Below are positions 12,331 through 25,893 of a stretch of 64,000 nucleotides of DNA, piece after piece. Location: contig NC_051073.1 in assembly GCF_004664715.2 (NCBI RefSeq), forward strand, positions 58,879,879 to 58,943,878. Direction: 5' to 3'. Origin of the DNA: Peromyscus leucopus. Lineage: Eukaryota; Chordata; Mammalia; Rodentia; Cricetidae. The stretch's first letter is position 1; every line of letters starts with the position of its first letter. The position numbers and the translations under genes are program-made. Under the pieces are notes generated by a model. That model was not told the DNA's origin, did no database searches, and was given only the letters and a program-made list of their open reading frames with translations.

Positions 12331-13688
12331 GTTTAAATATTATTAAATCTATAGAAAATTATAATTAATAAGACAAGAGGAGGGACTGGGGAAAGAGAAA
12401 ATGAAATAGGATTGAGGGAAAGTATATGAGTTCTAAGTAAGAAAAATAGTACAGAGAACTAAATGGAATAGGTTAAAAAAAAAAGTAGAATCATTATAAA
12501 ATGTAAGGAATATACAAATTAAGGAAAGCCATTAAGAAATCTGCAAGAGTGAAGATTTTTTAACAATGAGACAACTTAAAATAGAAACAATATTACAGTG
12601 TCACTCAGTCTCTCTTCCTTGCTGGAATGGATGTTGTTTTCCTCCTCTCCTCGCGCTGTCTCCAGGATCTGACTCTGCTGATGGGAGAGCAGAGGCTTTT
12701 GTGTCTAGCTCAAATCTGTTAAAGCAGATTTGTCAACAAGCAGTGCCTCTGTGGAGTTCAAGCAGGTTACCTGTGGGGTTGAATGTCTGCCTAGGGGACA
12801 GCAGGGGTTGGGCCTCCTTCCGGAGAATTCCACAGGAATGTAGTCTAGTGAGGTGTGTTCAGTGAAATTCCAGACAAGAAGTTCAAAAGAATGATTTTTA
12901 AGAATTTTCAATTAAATCAAGGGACAAAGCAAGTTCCTGTTCCTGGATGAATTCAAACAAAATGAAAATAAGTGGCACCCCTAGACTTCTACATGGGATA
13001 CCCCCTCAGAGTAATTTCCAGCTGGCCAGCTACTATCTTCTTAATGTACTGGGTGCTCATGTGCATCCTGTGCGGATTTCAATGTCAGAGACTCTGATGG
13101 CCACACCCATGTTTGTCTTTACAGTCTCACTGTATAGTCTCATCTTATTAGGGAAGTGTTGCTTTTTGCCACGGTTCACACTCCTAGCTTGAGTATGTCC
13201 AATGAATTGCAGGTCATGTCAGGTGATTATATGATTCCCACATGATTATGTGGTTCTCTGGGTCTTGTCTTAATCAGTGGAATTGTGTTTGGAGATATGG
13301 TTGCGCTGAATTTTCTACTGTTACCAACAGAATGGTTGAGTGCAGAATCTGCTCCCTCCTTGTCCCAGAGTAATTGGTAGTGACATAGGACAGTGGCATT
13401 AGGTGATTTCCCAGTGTCTGTTCCATGCAGCTCATGGCTGGGCTGTCTAAAGTTTTTTTTTTTTTTCTGCCCTTGTTTTTTGTTTGTTTGTTTTGTTTTA
13501 TTTTTCTCTTTCCTCCTTTATTTAATGACTCTGAGGAGCTAAGGTCAAACTGTATAGTAAGCAAAAATCACACAGAGGAGATATGGAAAGGCTGCCTTCA
13601 TTATGTACTGTAATATATCATGGTGTTAATTTTTTCATCTATTAATTTCATCTTAGTTGCTCTAATACTCTTTTCTTCATTGGTGCAG
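12331..13688 (+). other. STXBP5L: Remainder of STXBP5L intron 9419-13688
   Basis: No coding exon or repeat family recognised. A poly-T/TTTG-rich stretch lies at 13451-13512. The open frames here have no recognisable motifs. Confidence 0.65.
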
Positions 13689-13800
13689 GACATGTTAGGC
13701 GATTTGTTTACTCCCATAGAGACCCCAGAAGCTCAAAATAGAGGCTTTCTCAAGGGACTGTTTGGTGGAAGTGGACAGACATTTGACAGAGAGGAGCTCT
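13689..13800 (+). CDS. STXBP5L: STXBP5L coding exon (linker before the R-SNARE)
   Basis: The acceptor is TTGGTGCAG|GAC and the donor GAGCTCT|GTGAGT. Its 112 bases begin in phase 0 and read DMLGDLFTPIETPEAQNRGF, then LKGLFGGSGQTFDREEL, ending one base into the next codon. In tomosyns this conserved segment links the second propeller to the SNARE motif and contributes to the tail's inhibitory contacts. The residues are near-identical to what I know of mammalian STXBP5L. I see no oddity. Confidence 0.96.
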
Positions 13801-13843
13801 GTGAGTATTTCTTGTTGTAAAATCCCATCACAAAACAGAAGAC

Positions 13844-13851
13844 CTGTGTGC

Positions 13852-13900
<49 letters not shown>
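13844..13900. repeat. (GT)n microsatellite just inside the donor
   Basis: 'gtgtgcgtgcgtgtgtg...' of about 28 dinucleotides, starting 43 bases downstream of the exon end at 13800. Confidence 0.95.
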
Positions 13901-13901
<1 letters not shown>

Positions 13902-15379
13902 TTTAATATACCAATCTAAAATTCTAGACCAGGGTTCTTTTGTTTTTATATTAAAGTTTGAATATTATTTTTCTTGTATTTTGAAAATTATTTTTAGTAA
14001 ACATGAATAAAATTAGTCACTATATTAGGAAATAATAAACAACAAATTATATATATGCATTTCAATATGCATATATCTTATATATACAATATATAATGTA
14101 CAATTTTATATATATTTCAATATTTATATTTCAAATAAGTAATGCACAAGCTAATAAGCATCCCAGTTGTAGACAGGCTCTAGCTTCATGGACACTTGAT
14201 AGTATTTGGCTTTTTAATTCTGAAAAAGCATTTTGGTTTGCTTTCCTATAGCCACTGCTAGAGATTGGATTCTTTATTCATAAGGCAAGTGTAGTGGTGC
14301 CATAGAAAGAAAATAGTTTGAAAATCTACCAGTGATACTGTGATGAGCAGTAGTCAAAAAGCAATAGGAGATACTGAAAAACACTTTCAGAGGACAGATA
14401 AGAATAAAATTTTCAGACAATGCTACCATCATTTGGTTTTGCATATCAAGACTCCCTTTCTCTTGAATTTGTAACTGTACAGAAAGATATAGGTTCCACC
14501 CTATAGTTTAGTATTCTTTTAGCCAATAAATGGAATAATGTATTACATGTGGCAATATAGAACATCACAAATATCATGCTAAATCAGAGAGGCCAGACCA
14601 AAAAGGGGCCGCATATTATATGATTCCATCCATGTAAACTGTCCGGAATAGGCAAACTCATGGGTACTAAAGGTTTGTCAGTGGGTGCCTGAGCTGAATA
14701 AGGAGTGATTGCTAATGAGTTTGGGGTTTCTTTTGGCATAATGAAAATATTCTAAAAACTTTATGAGACACTAAAAACCAGTGACTTAATTATATGCTTT
14801 ATTAGGGGTTGCCTTTATGGTATGTGGATTAGATCTCAATGAGGCTCTTACTTTTTTTAAGGCCTAGGTTCTTTTCCAATGTAACATCCTGAAAATATTC
14901 ACTAAATTTCTGCCAAGATAGCTGTGTATTACAATGTGTTTTGCTTTGTGAAAGGAAACTATGTAAAACACTCTGACCTTCAACCCTTGACCCCCTTTTC
15001 TCCATTTCACAAGAGTGGGAATTATAGGTTTGTGCTACCATATCTATCTAACTTTGCAACTTTTAGGAACTGTGAATTTTTTTAAATGCTTTATTTAAGT
15101 TAAATAAAACAGAACTTTGTTCCTAGAAAGCAAACTTTTAGTCTATTGTCAAAAACACAAAATTTAACATGCGTTTATTTATATAATCCTATGCCTAATT
15201 CTCTAGTAATTACAGAAAAGAGGGTCCTTACAAAAGCTGATATATCAAGATTAACAGAGACTATTGGGCAGAAATTTAAGTACATGATCAGGCCTTGGGT
15301 TAGAACAAACATTTAGTATGTGACAAGCATAAGGTTTTATGTATTTTGAGAACTCCAGTTCATCCATGTTCATCAATGC

Positions 15380-15610
15380 CATGAGAAGACTAGAGAGACA
15401 GATCTGTCAGTAAAGTGCTTCCCTTGTATACACTAGGGTCCATGCCCAGGATCCACGGAAGAAAGCAAGGTCAGGTGGTATGTACTTACAATCTCAATGA
15501 TGGGAAAGTAGAAATAGGCAGATCACTGCCCAGATCACAGAGACGAGGGCTCACTGGCTAGCCAGCCTAGCTGACTTAGTGAATGCCAGGCCAAGTAAGA
15601 GACCCCATCT
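15380..15610 (+). repeat. B2/B3-related SINE, diverged
   Basis: 'gactagagagacagatctgtcagtaaagtgcttcc...caggatccacggaagaaagcaaggtcaggtggtatgtac...' follows the B3 order: tRNA-like head, then a 'ccagg...ggtggt' middle. It is old and imperfect. Confidence 0.6.
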
Positions 15611-15620
15611 CAAAAAACAA

Positions 15621-15788
15621 GATGTGGCCAGCAAGATGGCTCAGCCAGCGGAGACACTTGCCACCAAACCTACTAATTTGAGTTCAGATCCTTGGACCCA
15701 CATGTTAGATGGAAAGATCCAATTCCCCTAGGTTGTTTTCTGGCTTCAAAATTGTACAGTGGTATGCATGCACTAAGCCCACTTCCAT

Positions 15789-15838
<50 letters not shown>
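15621..15838 (+). repeat. B2/B3-related SINE ending in a (CA)n tract
   Basis: The head 'gatgtggccagcaagatggctcagccagcggagacacttgcc' and 'tgagttcagatccttggaccc' match the B2-family tRNA-derived part. The 3' end runs into about 24 CA units at 15791-15838. Confidence 0.68.
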
Positions 15839-15843
<5 letters not shown>

Positions 15844-16201
15844 CATAGTTACTCAATCAATTTTTTAGGAAAAAAAATGGTGGACAGCACCTGAGGAATA
15901 GCACCTGAGGTTAACCTCTGACCTCCAGAATCACACATGTGCATATATACACAAACACATGAACACATAAATACATTGAAGATGCAGTCCTGTATACATG
16001 CCATGTACACATCCAGACATATGATATCTTAAGTACTCATATCTTTAACACATACACATATATGTGACAAGACCAAGATATGCCACCGTTTGAATGAAAA
16101 TCGTGACAGTAGTAGAAACATATAAAAATATTTTTTCCTTGGTGGCTGTCTTGACTATGAATTACTGACATGTTCTACTTTTCTGTGGCTTAAATTCTCA
16201 G

Positions 16202-16422
16202 TCGGGGAAGCTACAGCAGGCAAAGCATCCCGCAGCCTGGCTCAGCACATCCCTGGACCAGGGAGCATAGAAGGGGTGAAGGGCGCTGCTGGAGGGGTGA
16301 TGGGAGAGCTGACCCGAGCCCGAATCGCCCTTGATGAGAGAGGACAGAGGCTGGGTGAGCTGGAAGAGAAGACCGCAGGCATGATGACCAGTGCAGAAGC
16401 CTTTTCCAAGCATGCACACGAG
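16202..16422 (+). CDS. STXBP5L: STXBP5L coding exon carrying the R-SNARE motif
   Basis: The acceptor is TTCTCAG|TC and the donor CACGAG|GTGAGC. After the split Phe codon it reads GEATAGKASRSLAQHIPGP, GSIEGVKGAAGGVMGELTRA, RIALDERGQRLGELEEKTAG and MMTSAEAFSKHAHE. From about GGVMGELTRAR onward this is the tomosyn R-SNARE helix. The Arg in ERGQRLGEL sits where the zero-layer Arg is expected. In the family this helix replaces synaptobrevin in a syntaxin/SNAP-25 complex and blocks fusion. The exon is 221 bases, ending on a codon boundary, and is followed by the short terminal exon. Confidence 0.97.
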
Positions 16423-16920
16423 GTGAGCTGCCTGAGGAAACGCAGGCATCTTCAGAATGCGGCCACTGGAAGCATAAGCAGAGCTGCCACGGGACCTGAA
16501 TCCCTGAAGTCCCCCCACTCAGGGAGATTTTTTAAAAACCTACATTAAGTTGAGGCTTCTTTAACTTGGGGCATAACATATTGATTCATTCTGAGTAGGT
16601 CTGTGTTTTGTACCACCTGCTTGAACGGTGCATAGGAAGTTGTATGAATCCCCCAAGGGTGAGTTGAGGGCCAGTAGAGGCGCGAGTTCCCATCTTTCAT
16701 TTATCTGTCATTAAACAGCATTTCCCGTCAGCTAAGTCCTCACAGCTTGTTTGCTTCTAAGCCTGTCTCACAGGCACTTCGCTCCACGAAGTGAGAGGCC
16801 ATACAGTTTTATTACGTTTTGAGACTTCACTAAATGTCCGTGGTTAGCTCAGTACTGATTTGCTGAATAGCAGTTTTAAGATTTTGCAGCTTCTCTTGAT
16901 TGCTCTGTTTCTCTTTCCAG

Positions 16921-16962
16921 TTGATGCTGAAATACAAGGATAAGAAATGGTACCAGTTCTAA
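16921..16962 (+). CDS. STXBP5L: STXBP5L terminal coding exon and stop
   Basis: After a polypyrimidine acceptor (TTTCTCTTTCCAG) there are 13 codons, LMLKYKDKKWYQF, then TAA at 16960-16962. This completes the SNARE helix and the invariant tomosyn C-terminus. It has no membrane anchor, as expected for a tomosyn. It is too short to appear as an independent open frame, but phase, splice site and residues all agree. Confidence 0.96.
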   Translation: MMLKYKDKKWYQF

Positions 16963-19150
16963 CCGTCTAAAGGAGCTGTGACTGCGTTGAGAACCGTTAT
17001 TCAGGGAAACTAAATTTATTCCCAGCATCACTATTCAACTGCTAGAAACCAGTTTCTTCTCCAAAATGTTCCATTATAGTCCATCTGAAGTTATCATAAG
17101 GAGGAATATCAAAGGCAAAGCCGCTGTACACCATGAAAGCTGGAACCCCGATTAAAATCCCAAGATAATGGCTGAATCTGTCTTTTCCCCATGTGGAATG
17201 GATGTTATCATCTTGGCATGTAATTTGCTAAGAATTTGTGTTTGGAAACTATTGGAGAGTCCTTTTGATTTGAAATTTCCTGTACAAACAAAAGCATTAA
17301 TGCACTTAATGAAAAAAATCTTTGCATGATAAATTAACATCTTAAGAGGAAAAGAAACAAAAGCATGTTATAACAGAAGAAAAAAGGATTTATGGTAAAC
17401 TACTTTTATGAATTGGGCCACACCCAACAATTTTAAAATCTGCATTAGAAGATATCAGTGCATTTCAAGTGTATCTGCCATACCCAACCGAAAAGGAATC
17501 AAAACAAACCCAGAATTTCTTCTCATCTGAAACTTTCCTTAGTGTACTAGGACCTTACTGAATTCTTATAAGCAAGAATTTGATTAACATTTTTCTCTCT
17601 CCATAGTCGTTCACATCATTTCCAGCTCTCATTCCTAATCAAGTATTGCCAGTCTAGGGAAGTGTTCCCAACACTCTCATTTCTATTTCTGTCCCCTCCA
17701 GGAGGAATTCCTGGTGTTAGTCATCAGCCGAGCAGGGTTGAATCACCTCCGAGCATTTTTTCAGCCTGGTTTATATTCTACAGAGGAGTTGGCAATAAGT
17801 TTGCAGAAACTAGACTATAGGAACAATGCAGTTAGTCTGGAGAACTGATTTCACAAAGAGTGGAATTTCACATACCCCAATTTCAGTTTCCAAAGCGATA
17901 TATTTTTAAAGCACCATTTGTATCCTTATCTGCCAATTACACAGTATATTACTGTTCAAACCCAATAGGGTCTACAATCCCAAGGTGCTTGTGCAGCCTG
18001 ACATTCACAGACCAAACTGGTCATCCTCGTCAGTGTGATTCAGTAAAACCTCAGTTAATGTTTCAGGAAAGAGATTCTGAGTTATTACATTTCTGATTCA
18101 TAAGGGCTTTCATTAGAAAATATTTTGGGGTTCAACACTTATTAATGGGAACCTTTGTGAAACCTAGTGGTGTTTCAACTGTGTTGGCCACAGCCATCAT
18201 TATGAATAACACAAATCCATAGATAATTTAATGATACAAAATCAATAATTTTGTCACTAATTAGATTGACAGATATGTCACAGTAATGTGTCAGTAAATA
18301 CCAAACACCTCCTTAAAAACTCTAAAAAGTAAAGACTAGCTCTATCATGATAAAATTATCTGTGATAACCCAGCAGAGAAGCACTACAAAGAAAAATAAA
18401 TATGACTCCTACTCACTCTATTGAACATGCTTGGAAGTCAGAATCTTAAGATTCACTTGATAGTATGTTGTTCCTGTTTTTAAAATCTTGAATTATGTGA
18501 TTGATTGGTTTACTGACTTTTGGTGGTTTGAGGCTTTGCTGGGTTTACATTGGTGTTTAAAATATCACCATTTCCTTAAGTCCAACTTCATATACAAAAT
18601 TACCATTTTCATTGGTTTTATATTTTTTGTTTGAAGTGGTACTTTCTTTAAATTTTTCTCAGTAATTTTGAAAAGAGAGCAAAGGATTAAAAGAGCTAGA
18701 ATATGCACACCAGAGTAGCATTTCTCAGAAGCTTTGCATTCTGATTTCTTAAAAACATCTCTCCATAAATCCACCTCCAGGAATAGTGTTAGCATAAGAG
18801 AACTTGGCTTGGAAATACAGACAATAGACACGTTTATACAGTAAAAATATTAATGAAATTTAAGGCCAGGACCTTGAAACATCGGCAGCCAAATTGCAGC
18901 ACACAATTTATACTATCTGTTTTAAGGACACCAAGTTTCTGAGTTCTCTGGATACTTTAACATTTCTACATTTTAAAATTACCGAAAAGAATGATATTTC
19001 TTTTGTTTTGAAATAGTGAAACTCAACCCAAAGCAGCATTGAATTCAATGACTATCTCCGAAACTCCCAGGAATATTTGACTTGTTTTAGAGATATAGCT
19101 CAGGGTAGAGTGCTTGGCCACCTTATTCAAAACTCTGTTCAGTCCCCAAT

Positions 19151-19190
<40 letters not shown>

Positions 19191-19200
19191 CACACACACA
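19151..19200. repeat. (CA)n microsatellite after an ID-like relic
   Basis: About 22 CA units, interrupted once by 'ctaa'. The preceding 'agatatagctcagggtagagtgcttggcc' (19092-19120) is a degraded ID-type head. Confidence 0.85.
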
Positions 19201-19908
19201 CTTGTTCCATAGCAAGAGTTCTCAATAGCATCATTAGCACTAATTCTTCTCTAGCATATTGTGGGATGTTAACAATGCCCTTGGCCCCTGCCCTTTAGAT
19301 GCCATTAGAAACCTGCTACTAATGACAATTTAAAAAATTGACAAAATTGCTTTCATTTGAGAGCTACTAGTTTACATCATTTAAAGAGAAAGACTATGAA
19401 ATATATAATGTATGTTTTTACAGAAAACAGCATACTATAAGAGCACATTGTCTTAGCAAGAGAAGTCCCACCTAAAATTATGTGTGATTCACATACAATA
19501 GAGCTCAATTTTGAAGAATCAGTGAACAATTACAGCCTATTTCAAAGCACACAGAGAATGCATCAAAAAGGACATGCACACTTTATGATAGGCATGCTTA
19601 AAATTCTGGCTTCAGCAAACATATCTAAAACTGTATAAATAGACATCATTTGGAATAGGTGCTTCTGCCATGCTTGAAAAGAACAAGGTCTCATAAATGT
19701 TTAAAGCTTAGATGTGCTTATAAAATTGTTTGCCAAGCCCTTTCATAATATAAGGGTAACTTATCCCACAAATCAGTGATTAGCAGAATCCAAATTAATG
19801 AGGTTTTACTGTATCAAAATTATTTTTATAATTCAAAGAGATAGCAATAACAATTTAACCATGGGTGTGATTTTTTCTCTCTGAGCATTTCTATTCTGTT
19901 GGATTAAC

Positions 19909-19917
19909 CTTAACACA

Positions 19918-19958
<41 letters not shown>
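19909..19958. repeat. (CA)n microsatellite
   Basis: 'taacacacacacatacacacac...' of about 22 units, followed by a short (CAC/CCA)n-like run to 19982. Confidence 0.92.
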
Positions 19959-19960
<2 letters not shown>

Positions 19961-22392
19961 CACCACTACCACCACCAACACTTCATCATCATGCTATCTT
20001 AGGGAAATAAGTAGTGTTATACATGGAATCTTTTGAATTTTCTCATCTCTCTTCTGTCTTGGACCATAAGAAAAACCACTCCCCGAAACATTAATAGTGC
20101 TACAGAAGGTGACCCCGAGTCTTGGTTACTATCAAATTGCATTGTATCTACGAAGTAGCATCAAAGTATAAGGCTTGCAAAGCACCATCTGCACAAGGCG
20201 ACTTTACCTCCCAATTTTTTTCCTCAACAGAAAAGCCCTTCTTAGTGTTCCAGTGGAAAGCAGACCTATCATTCTAGTCACCGATAATAGAAAAGAAGAC
20301 GTGTGTGTTTCCCTTGTTCTAACAGTAATGTAAGCAATGGTCCCACCGTGAAACCATCCATTTGTCCTGGGGTTTGGGTGGAGGGTGATTGACTTATCAC
20401 TTATTTCAATAAGTACTTTTGACTTTGCTTCTACACTTCACTGAGTCCCAGACTTAGTACTCAGTCACCATGGGAGCCATTGTGTGTTGTGTGACTTCAG
20501 CATCAGGAACAAAACTGAGATCGTTTCCAGCAATTCCGTCATAGAAACATTTCTCAAATCTCTTGGAATCGATTCTCAATAAAATCTAGGTCTCTAACCC
20601 TAAAAAATTTGAAGAGACCTTAAATGATACGGTTCCCTTTTATATGACCCACCAATGCCATTTTAAAGGTATCATTTATCCATTATCTGTGCCAGTTTGA
20701 AAAAAGAAAGAGTAAGATTAGGCCCAAGATTGGTTGAAAATTAAGATAGGTTCTTTGAGATATTTAGCTATCAGGCATTTGGACAGAGGAATACAATGAA
20801 GCTAGCCTGGAAAGGAAAACGATTAGACAGTCTTTGCATCACAAGCTTCTTTGGGGGAGGGCACCAACACTGCCCCCGACTGCACTGGTTCACAGGGAGC
20901 AGTCACAAAGCCAGCACGTCAGAGCCAGTCTTGCTCATTGTGTGTTAGGAAAAGCACCCACCTCCCAGGGTCGCCTGCTGTCACTCAGCCCCATCTTAGG
21001 TGGCAGCCTGGTGTATGCACACTGCTCAGAGTTTCTGAGATAACTGTCACCAACTTAGGCTGAGCATTGTCGCTCATGTGCAAGATTCTAGGAAGCATGG
21101 CTGCTCAGAAGTTTAGTATTCTTATCTACAGACCACATAGCCCTGGATGGAAGAAATAGGTAAGGTCTCCTGTGGACATGGGGGAGAAGGTGCAGTGTGG
21201 TGTGGGGAGTGTGGGTGTGGGGAGGGGTATGAGAGTCTGAGGAAAATGAGGTTTTGATGCAACCAGAGCCCAGGCAAATGCCTGGGTTTGTATCTTCTTT
21301 CGGCTAGTATCTTTTGGTGTGTATCCTTTTAAGTGAAGCCTTGGCTGTATGTAATAGTCACTTGAGATTTTTACATTCCCAATGATTTCAAAAAGTCTTA
21401 GACTGGGGACAGAACATCAGTATTTTTGAAAGTCCTAAAAGTGGGTGTGTGTCCAGCCAAAGTTGTAAAGCACTGCTGCTTTATGACTAAGACAGATTTT
21501 TCTTGTCTTCCTGGGCTGATATCTTAGCCGCTTCTAAGGGAGCGGGGAAGGCAGAAGGTAAGAGACGCAGCCTCTCACAGAACAAAGTGAGTGCACATTT
21601 CTAATCAGGCAGCTCCACTGATTCTTTGTAACTCTAGAATGTTATTCTGTATGATTTGATCTTGAGTTATTTGAGTCAAAGTTGTAAGTTTGGGCTGCCT
21701 TTTACATAAAGTACCAGAAATAGCACCATAAGTTCAACAGTAAAGAAAATTAATTCTCAATATCTGGAAAATGGAAATTCTCAAAGTAATTACATACTAT
21801 ATCAGCTCCAAGTTTATCATGCACCCTCCTGCTGGAGCAGACATGGCGAGTGACCCCTGCTTTCCAGCTGGTATCCTACTGGACCTGATTCAGCAAACAG
21901 GGAGAAGTGTTTGGGTGTTGTCTCAACATCTCCCAGGGCCACTTGATTCTGTTCTCTAACTTATTGGGTATGTGGGTAAAGGGAAAATCACCACCTGAAC
22001 ACCAGGGCTCTGAAAAAGTGCTTCTACCCCCAGAAAGGAATAGCCCAGCCAATGGGAGGCACTGACACACAGAAAACATTCAGACTTCTGTCCCTCCCGC
22101 CACTTCCCCTCCTGACTTGGCCCACCCTTCTCAACTGCAAAGCCAGAAGATACACTAGGTGGTGGTTTTGGATAGTTGTACACAGGATCAAAATCTCTAA
22201 TAACCTATAATTTTTAGTACTTAATTATGTGATGTTTTATTCTAGGAAATAAGAGACAGACAACACCATTGATGTATCTTTCTTTCATCTTCAGAATTTT
22301 TGCATCTTTTCAAAAAATGACAAATTACTATTTTTCTGTTGCATTCAGCAATTGTGACTATACCTAAAATTCTTGTAGTCTGTAGAGCTATC

Positions 22393-22398
22393 AATAAA
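22393..22398 (+). promoter_or_regulatory. STXBP5L: Candidate STXBP5L poly(A) signal AATAAA
   Basis: A canonical hexamer followed 8-25 bases later by a T/G-rich element (tgtatatgtttgta). It is the last AATAAA in the low-repeat stretch downstream of the stop. Confidence 0.5.
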
Positions 22399-22415
22399 AT
22401 TGTATATGTTTGTAC

Positions 22416-25244
22416 ATAGACGCTCTCCTATGTCATGATGTCATGTACTATTGATTTTTGCCAAGATTAAATATATAGAGGTAAAGCCCTCATTTGCAAA
22501 CTGTGAACTATGGTTTTACCAAGAATGAATGTTTATAAAAGACATGGAGGGGATGGGAGAACATATTTATTTGAGCAGAAAAGGAAACAAGATCCCAGTT
22601 TCCAAAATGTATAGATTCCATTACAATTAATTGATTGAAAGTGTTAGAGGTATCCATTCAAATTTTCTATCAAATTTGGGATATATGTAACATTTTAGTG
22701 AAAATTTTAAAGACAACTTGCAAGGCTACTGATTGAATAATATTTATGATGGAATGAAAGTAAAATGAAATTTATTAATAGTGCCCCTAAGACACTGTTG
22801 TGGCTTAAGGACTTAAAAACTCACACTGGCCTTGACTTCCTTCTTTTTCAGTTCAAGCAGAATGAATTTGTTGTGAGTTTATACTACCATCTAGTGGTCA
22901 TCATCAGCATCCCTCAACCCCAGATGAACTAGTCGGATTTGTTTGGCTTTCATCAGCATAGTTAATCCCCATTCTGGCATTTTCTTTAGATGTATATACT
23001 GGAGGCCTAAACCAGCTAACCTTATTCTTCCAAGGTCTAATTATCTTAGGAAAATTCATCCCCCACCACAAGTTTTCACCTATAGGTGGATCTATATAAA
23101 ATTGAAAAAATAACAACTAGCCCTAGGCTTAAAAATAATTTTGAGTAAAAAGACGAATATATAGATCCTTTAAAACATAAATGCTAATTTCTATTTCATA
23201 TTTTTCTCGGGAGGACCAGTTTTTCTCATCTTCCAATTACAACGACCCAAGCCCACAAACCCGCATTCTGCATTCTCTGCTGCATCTTCCTCCCTCTCAT
23301 TCCTTCAGTCACCCTCTCTTCCTCCCCTTACCCATTTCCTTCCTCAAGTCTTGCCCTCCATTCACTCTCCTGGAGTAGATTAACCGTGGGGCCTCACATA
23401 CAGGCTGACCTCACTGGATAGGGCTAGAGGAGCAGACCAAAGAAAAATGGAGCTGGGGTGAAGGGTGGCAGGTGAGACTTAGGTGGTCAGTGACCATGGG
23501 ATTTGAGGTCTTTGGAGCAGGGCAGACGGCAACCCATCTGGCTTAGGAGAGTGGCTCAATTCAAGGAATTGAGCGCCTAAAGAAATTCACTGAAGACATG
23601 GGAGCCAAGTTTCTCACACATGGAAATTGTAGACGGGTATACAACTAAAAGAGGAAACTAGACAAGCTATGAATTTTTGTGGTGCTTCGTATGAATAACT
23701 GAAGTTCATCATTTTTAATGTTTCAAAATAGGTAAAGGAGAGGATTTTTAAATGTTTCACCACAAAGAATGATAGTTGAGATGATGACCATGATAAACAG
23801 TCTGGTATCATCATTCCATAATGCATATATTACAAAACTATCAAATTATTCCCTATCAATATATAATTATTATTTCTCAATTAAAAATAATAAACCTTCT
23901 TAAAGAAGAAAAGGTAAGATAAGCCTGGCAATGTCGATTAGAATTGGAGTTATTAGTGTGAACTGTATATGTTTGTGCACATATATATCATTGTATCTAT
24001 ATAAATAGTTATATACATAGATACACATAAATATGCATCATATATACATATCTATGTATATATGGTGAAAGGTGTGTGCATGTTGTACATAACTATTTCC
24101 TGGTTCTGAACACTGGAAAGACTAGAAAGATGCACACACAACCATCAACACAGCTAGCCCTGGATTTTGATTTCCAAATATTCTTCCCTGCTAAACGTGC
24201 TGGAGCATCTTGAAGAGAGTGGCTGGTTTCAATTCCGGAATATACTCTGTGTCAGAAAATAAAGTATTCAAAGAAAGATGGCTACGTGTCAAAAAGCACT
24301 CAGAAACAGCTTGAAGGAGTGTACACAGGCCAAGTGAGGGATAATTTAACGATGGAACATAATAACTGAATAAAATAGGAACCCATGAATTCATACTGAT
24401 ATAAATAAATGTGAAGGAGAGAAAGATATTCCTTACAATCGAATGCCAGCCACTACCTGTAAATGGAGTTTAAAAATTGCTGTTAGATAACTATTGTTCT
24501 AATATGTTGGGTAATAAATATCAGTCATGCTCAAACTAATGGGTCAAGTAGGGTGTCAGTATAGGATGATTTACATCGTCTCCAAGTGTCTTCAAAACAT
24601 TGTCAAACATTAAAAAAAAATTTACACTCAAAAACATGGCAGATACCATATCTGTTATTGAGGGACCAAAGTCCTGCCACCACTAATGGACAAATGAACA
24701 TCTTGTACTGCCTTTGAAAACAGCACAGCATTCCTGCCAAAATGCACACTCTGGGTCTAGTCCTGAGGAAAATGTTAACCAGACCTAAACCAAATGGCAT
24801 TCTGTAAATGGCTGCCCCGTAAGGACTTTCTTTGATGTAACGAAAGACAGGAAAGACGAATACTCCAGATCTAGACAGCCAAAAACCATGACAACTGCAT
24901 GCAATACATGATCTGAGACCAAAACGTTTTCCCATTCAGTGTCATGACATAAATGGAGTGATTATCAAAACTCGAGTGTGGTTTCCCACTTGATTACAAT
25001 TCTTTGTACCATTCTTGAAGCTTTTATTTAGATTTGAGCTTATTTCAAAATAAAATTATAAAAGTAAAAATATTTTCAATTTTGTTGTATTATTTGCACT
25101 TCAGTAGTATTATCTTATGTTTTTCAGAGCAAATAGATAGCTGTTTGTGGCTGAAAGAGAGGACTTTGTGAGTTGTTTGGGAATCCAGTTATTTAAATAT
25201 ATATATTTATTAGTATATATATTAACCTTGACTGTGCCTCTGCC
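22416..25244. other. Intergenic DNA, nothing recognised
   Basis: AT-rich sequence downstream of the likely STXBP5L end. Only short open frames occur, none with known motifs. A (CATATATATA)-type AT-rich patch lies at 23970-24062. Confidence 0.6.
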
Positions 25245-25893
25245 TCTCCATTGCTAGGAGTTAAGCCACCACCATGCTATTGTTTTCTTAATGGCTGCAA
25301 TTCTGGCCAGGAGGAGATGTAGTGTTAGTTTGTTTTAAACTGCTACTTCTCTAATGTCTAGTGAGGTTGAACATTTTCATATGATTGTTGGCTATTTGTA
25401 TGTAATCTTTGGGGGACTTCCTGTTCATTTTGTTAGCACATTTATCCGTAGAGTTGACTGATTTCTAGTTTAACTATTTGAGTTCTTTCAATGTCCAGAC
25501 ATTAACTCTCCATCAGGTGATGCTGTGTACTATTTCTCTGAATCGAAGCTTGCCCTACCAGGAGGGCGGAAGGCTGGTAACACTTAGGAAGTAAATAACA
25601 TCTCCTGACTTCAGGAAGCTCCTGAAAGCTGTGAGAGTTAAGAGACTCCTCCCCGAGCCCAGGGTTGTACAAGCTGTAACAGTTGAGGAGGAGCTGCAAA
25701 CTGTTCAGAGAACTCCATGTTCTCTGTCCTGGGCTTTTCACTATGCGGCTGTCTTTCCATCCTTCATGCTGTAAGTAACCCCCTGCTGATCAGTAAGCTG
25801 GACATGGGCACAATCATCCCTCTTGGTGTGCTATCAGTGCCCTAGCTGGGGTAAATATGTATCTGTCCACCAGGCAGTCACACAGTGGGTGTT

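Larger units (their letters stand above)
13801..16201 (+). other. STXBP5L: STXBP5L intron with SINEs and microsatellites
   Basis: It starts with a GT repeat. Two B2/B3-like SINEs and a CA repeat lie at 15.38-15.84 kb (listed separately). The stretch 13901-15370 is AT-rich unique sequence in which I recognise nothing. Confidence 0.7.
16963..22415 (+). other. STXBP5L: Probable STXBP5L 3' UTR
   Basis: This is mostly unique AT-rich sequence after the stop, with little transposon content, unlike the flanking intergenic DNA. That suits a long brain-type 3' UTR. AATAAA signals lie at 20578-20583 and 22393-22398. The second is followed by a T/G-rich run (tgtatatgtttgt) and is my preferred end. Another AATAAA is at 25049-25054. 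Two CA microsatellites fall inside. The true end(s) cannot be proved without transcript reads. Confidence 0.6.
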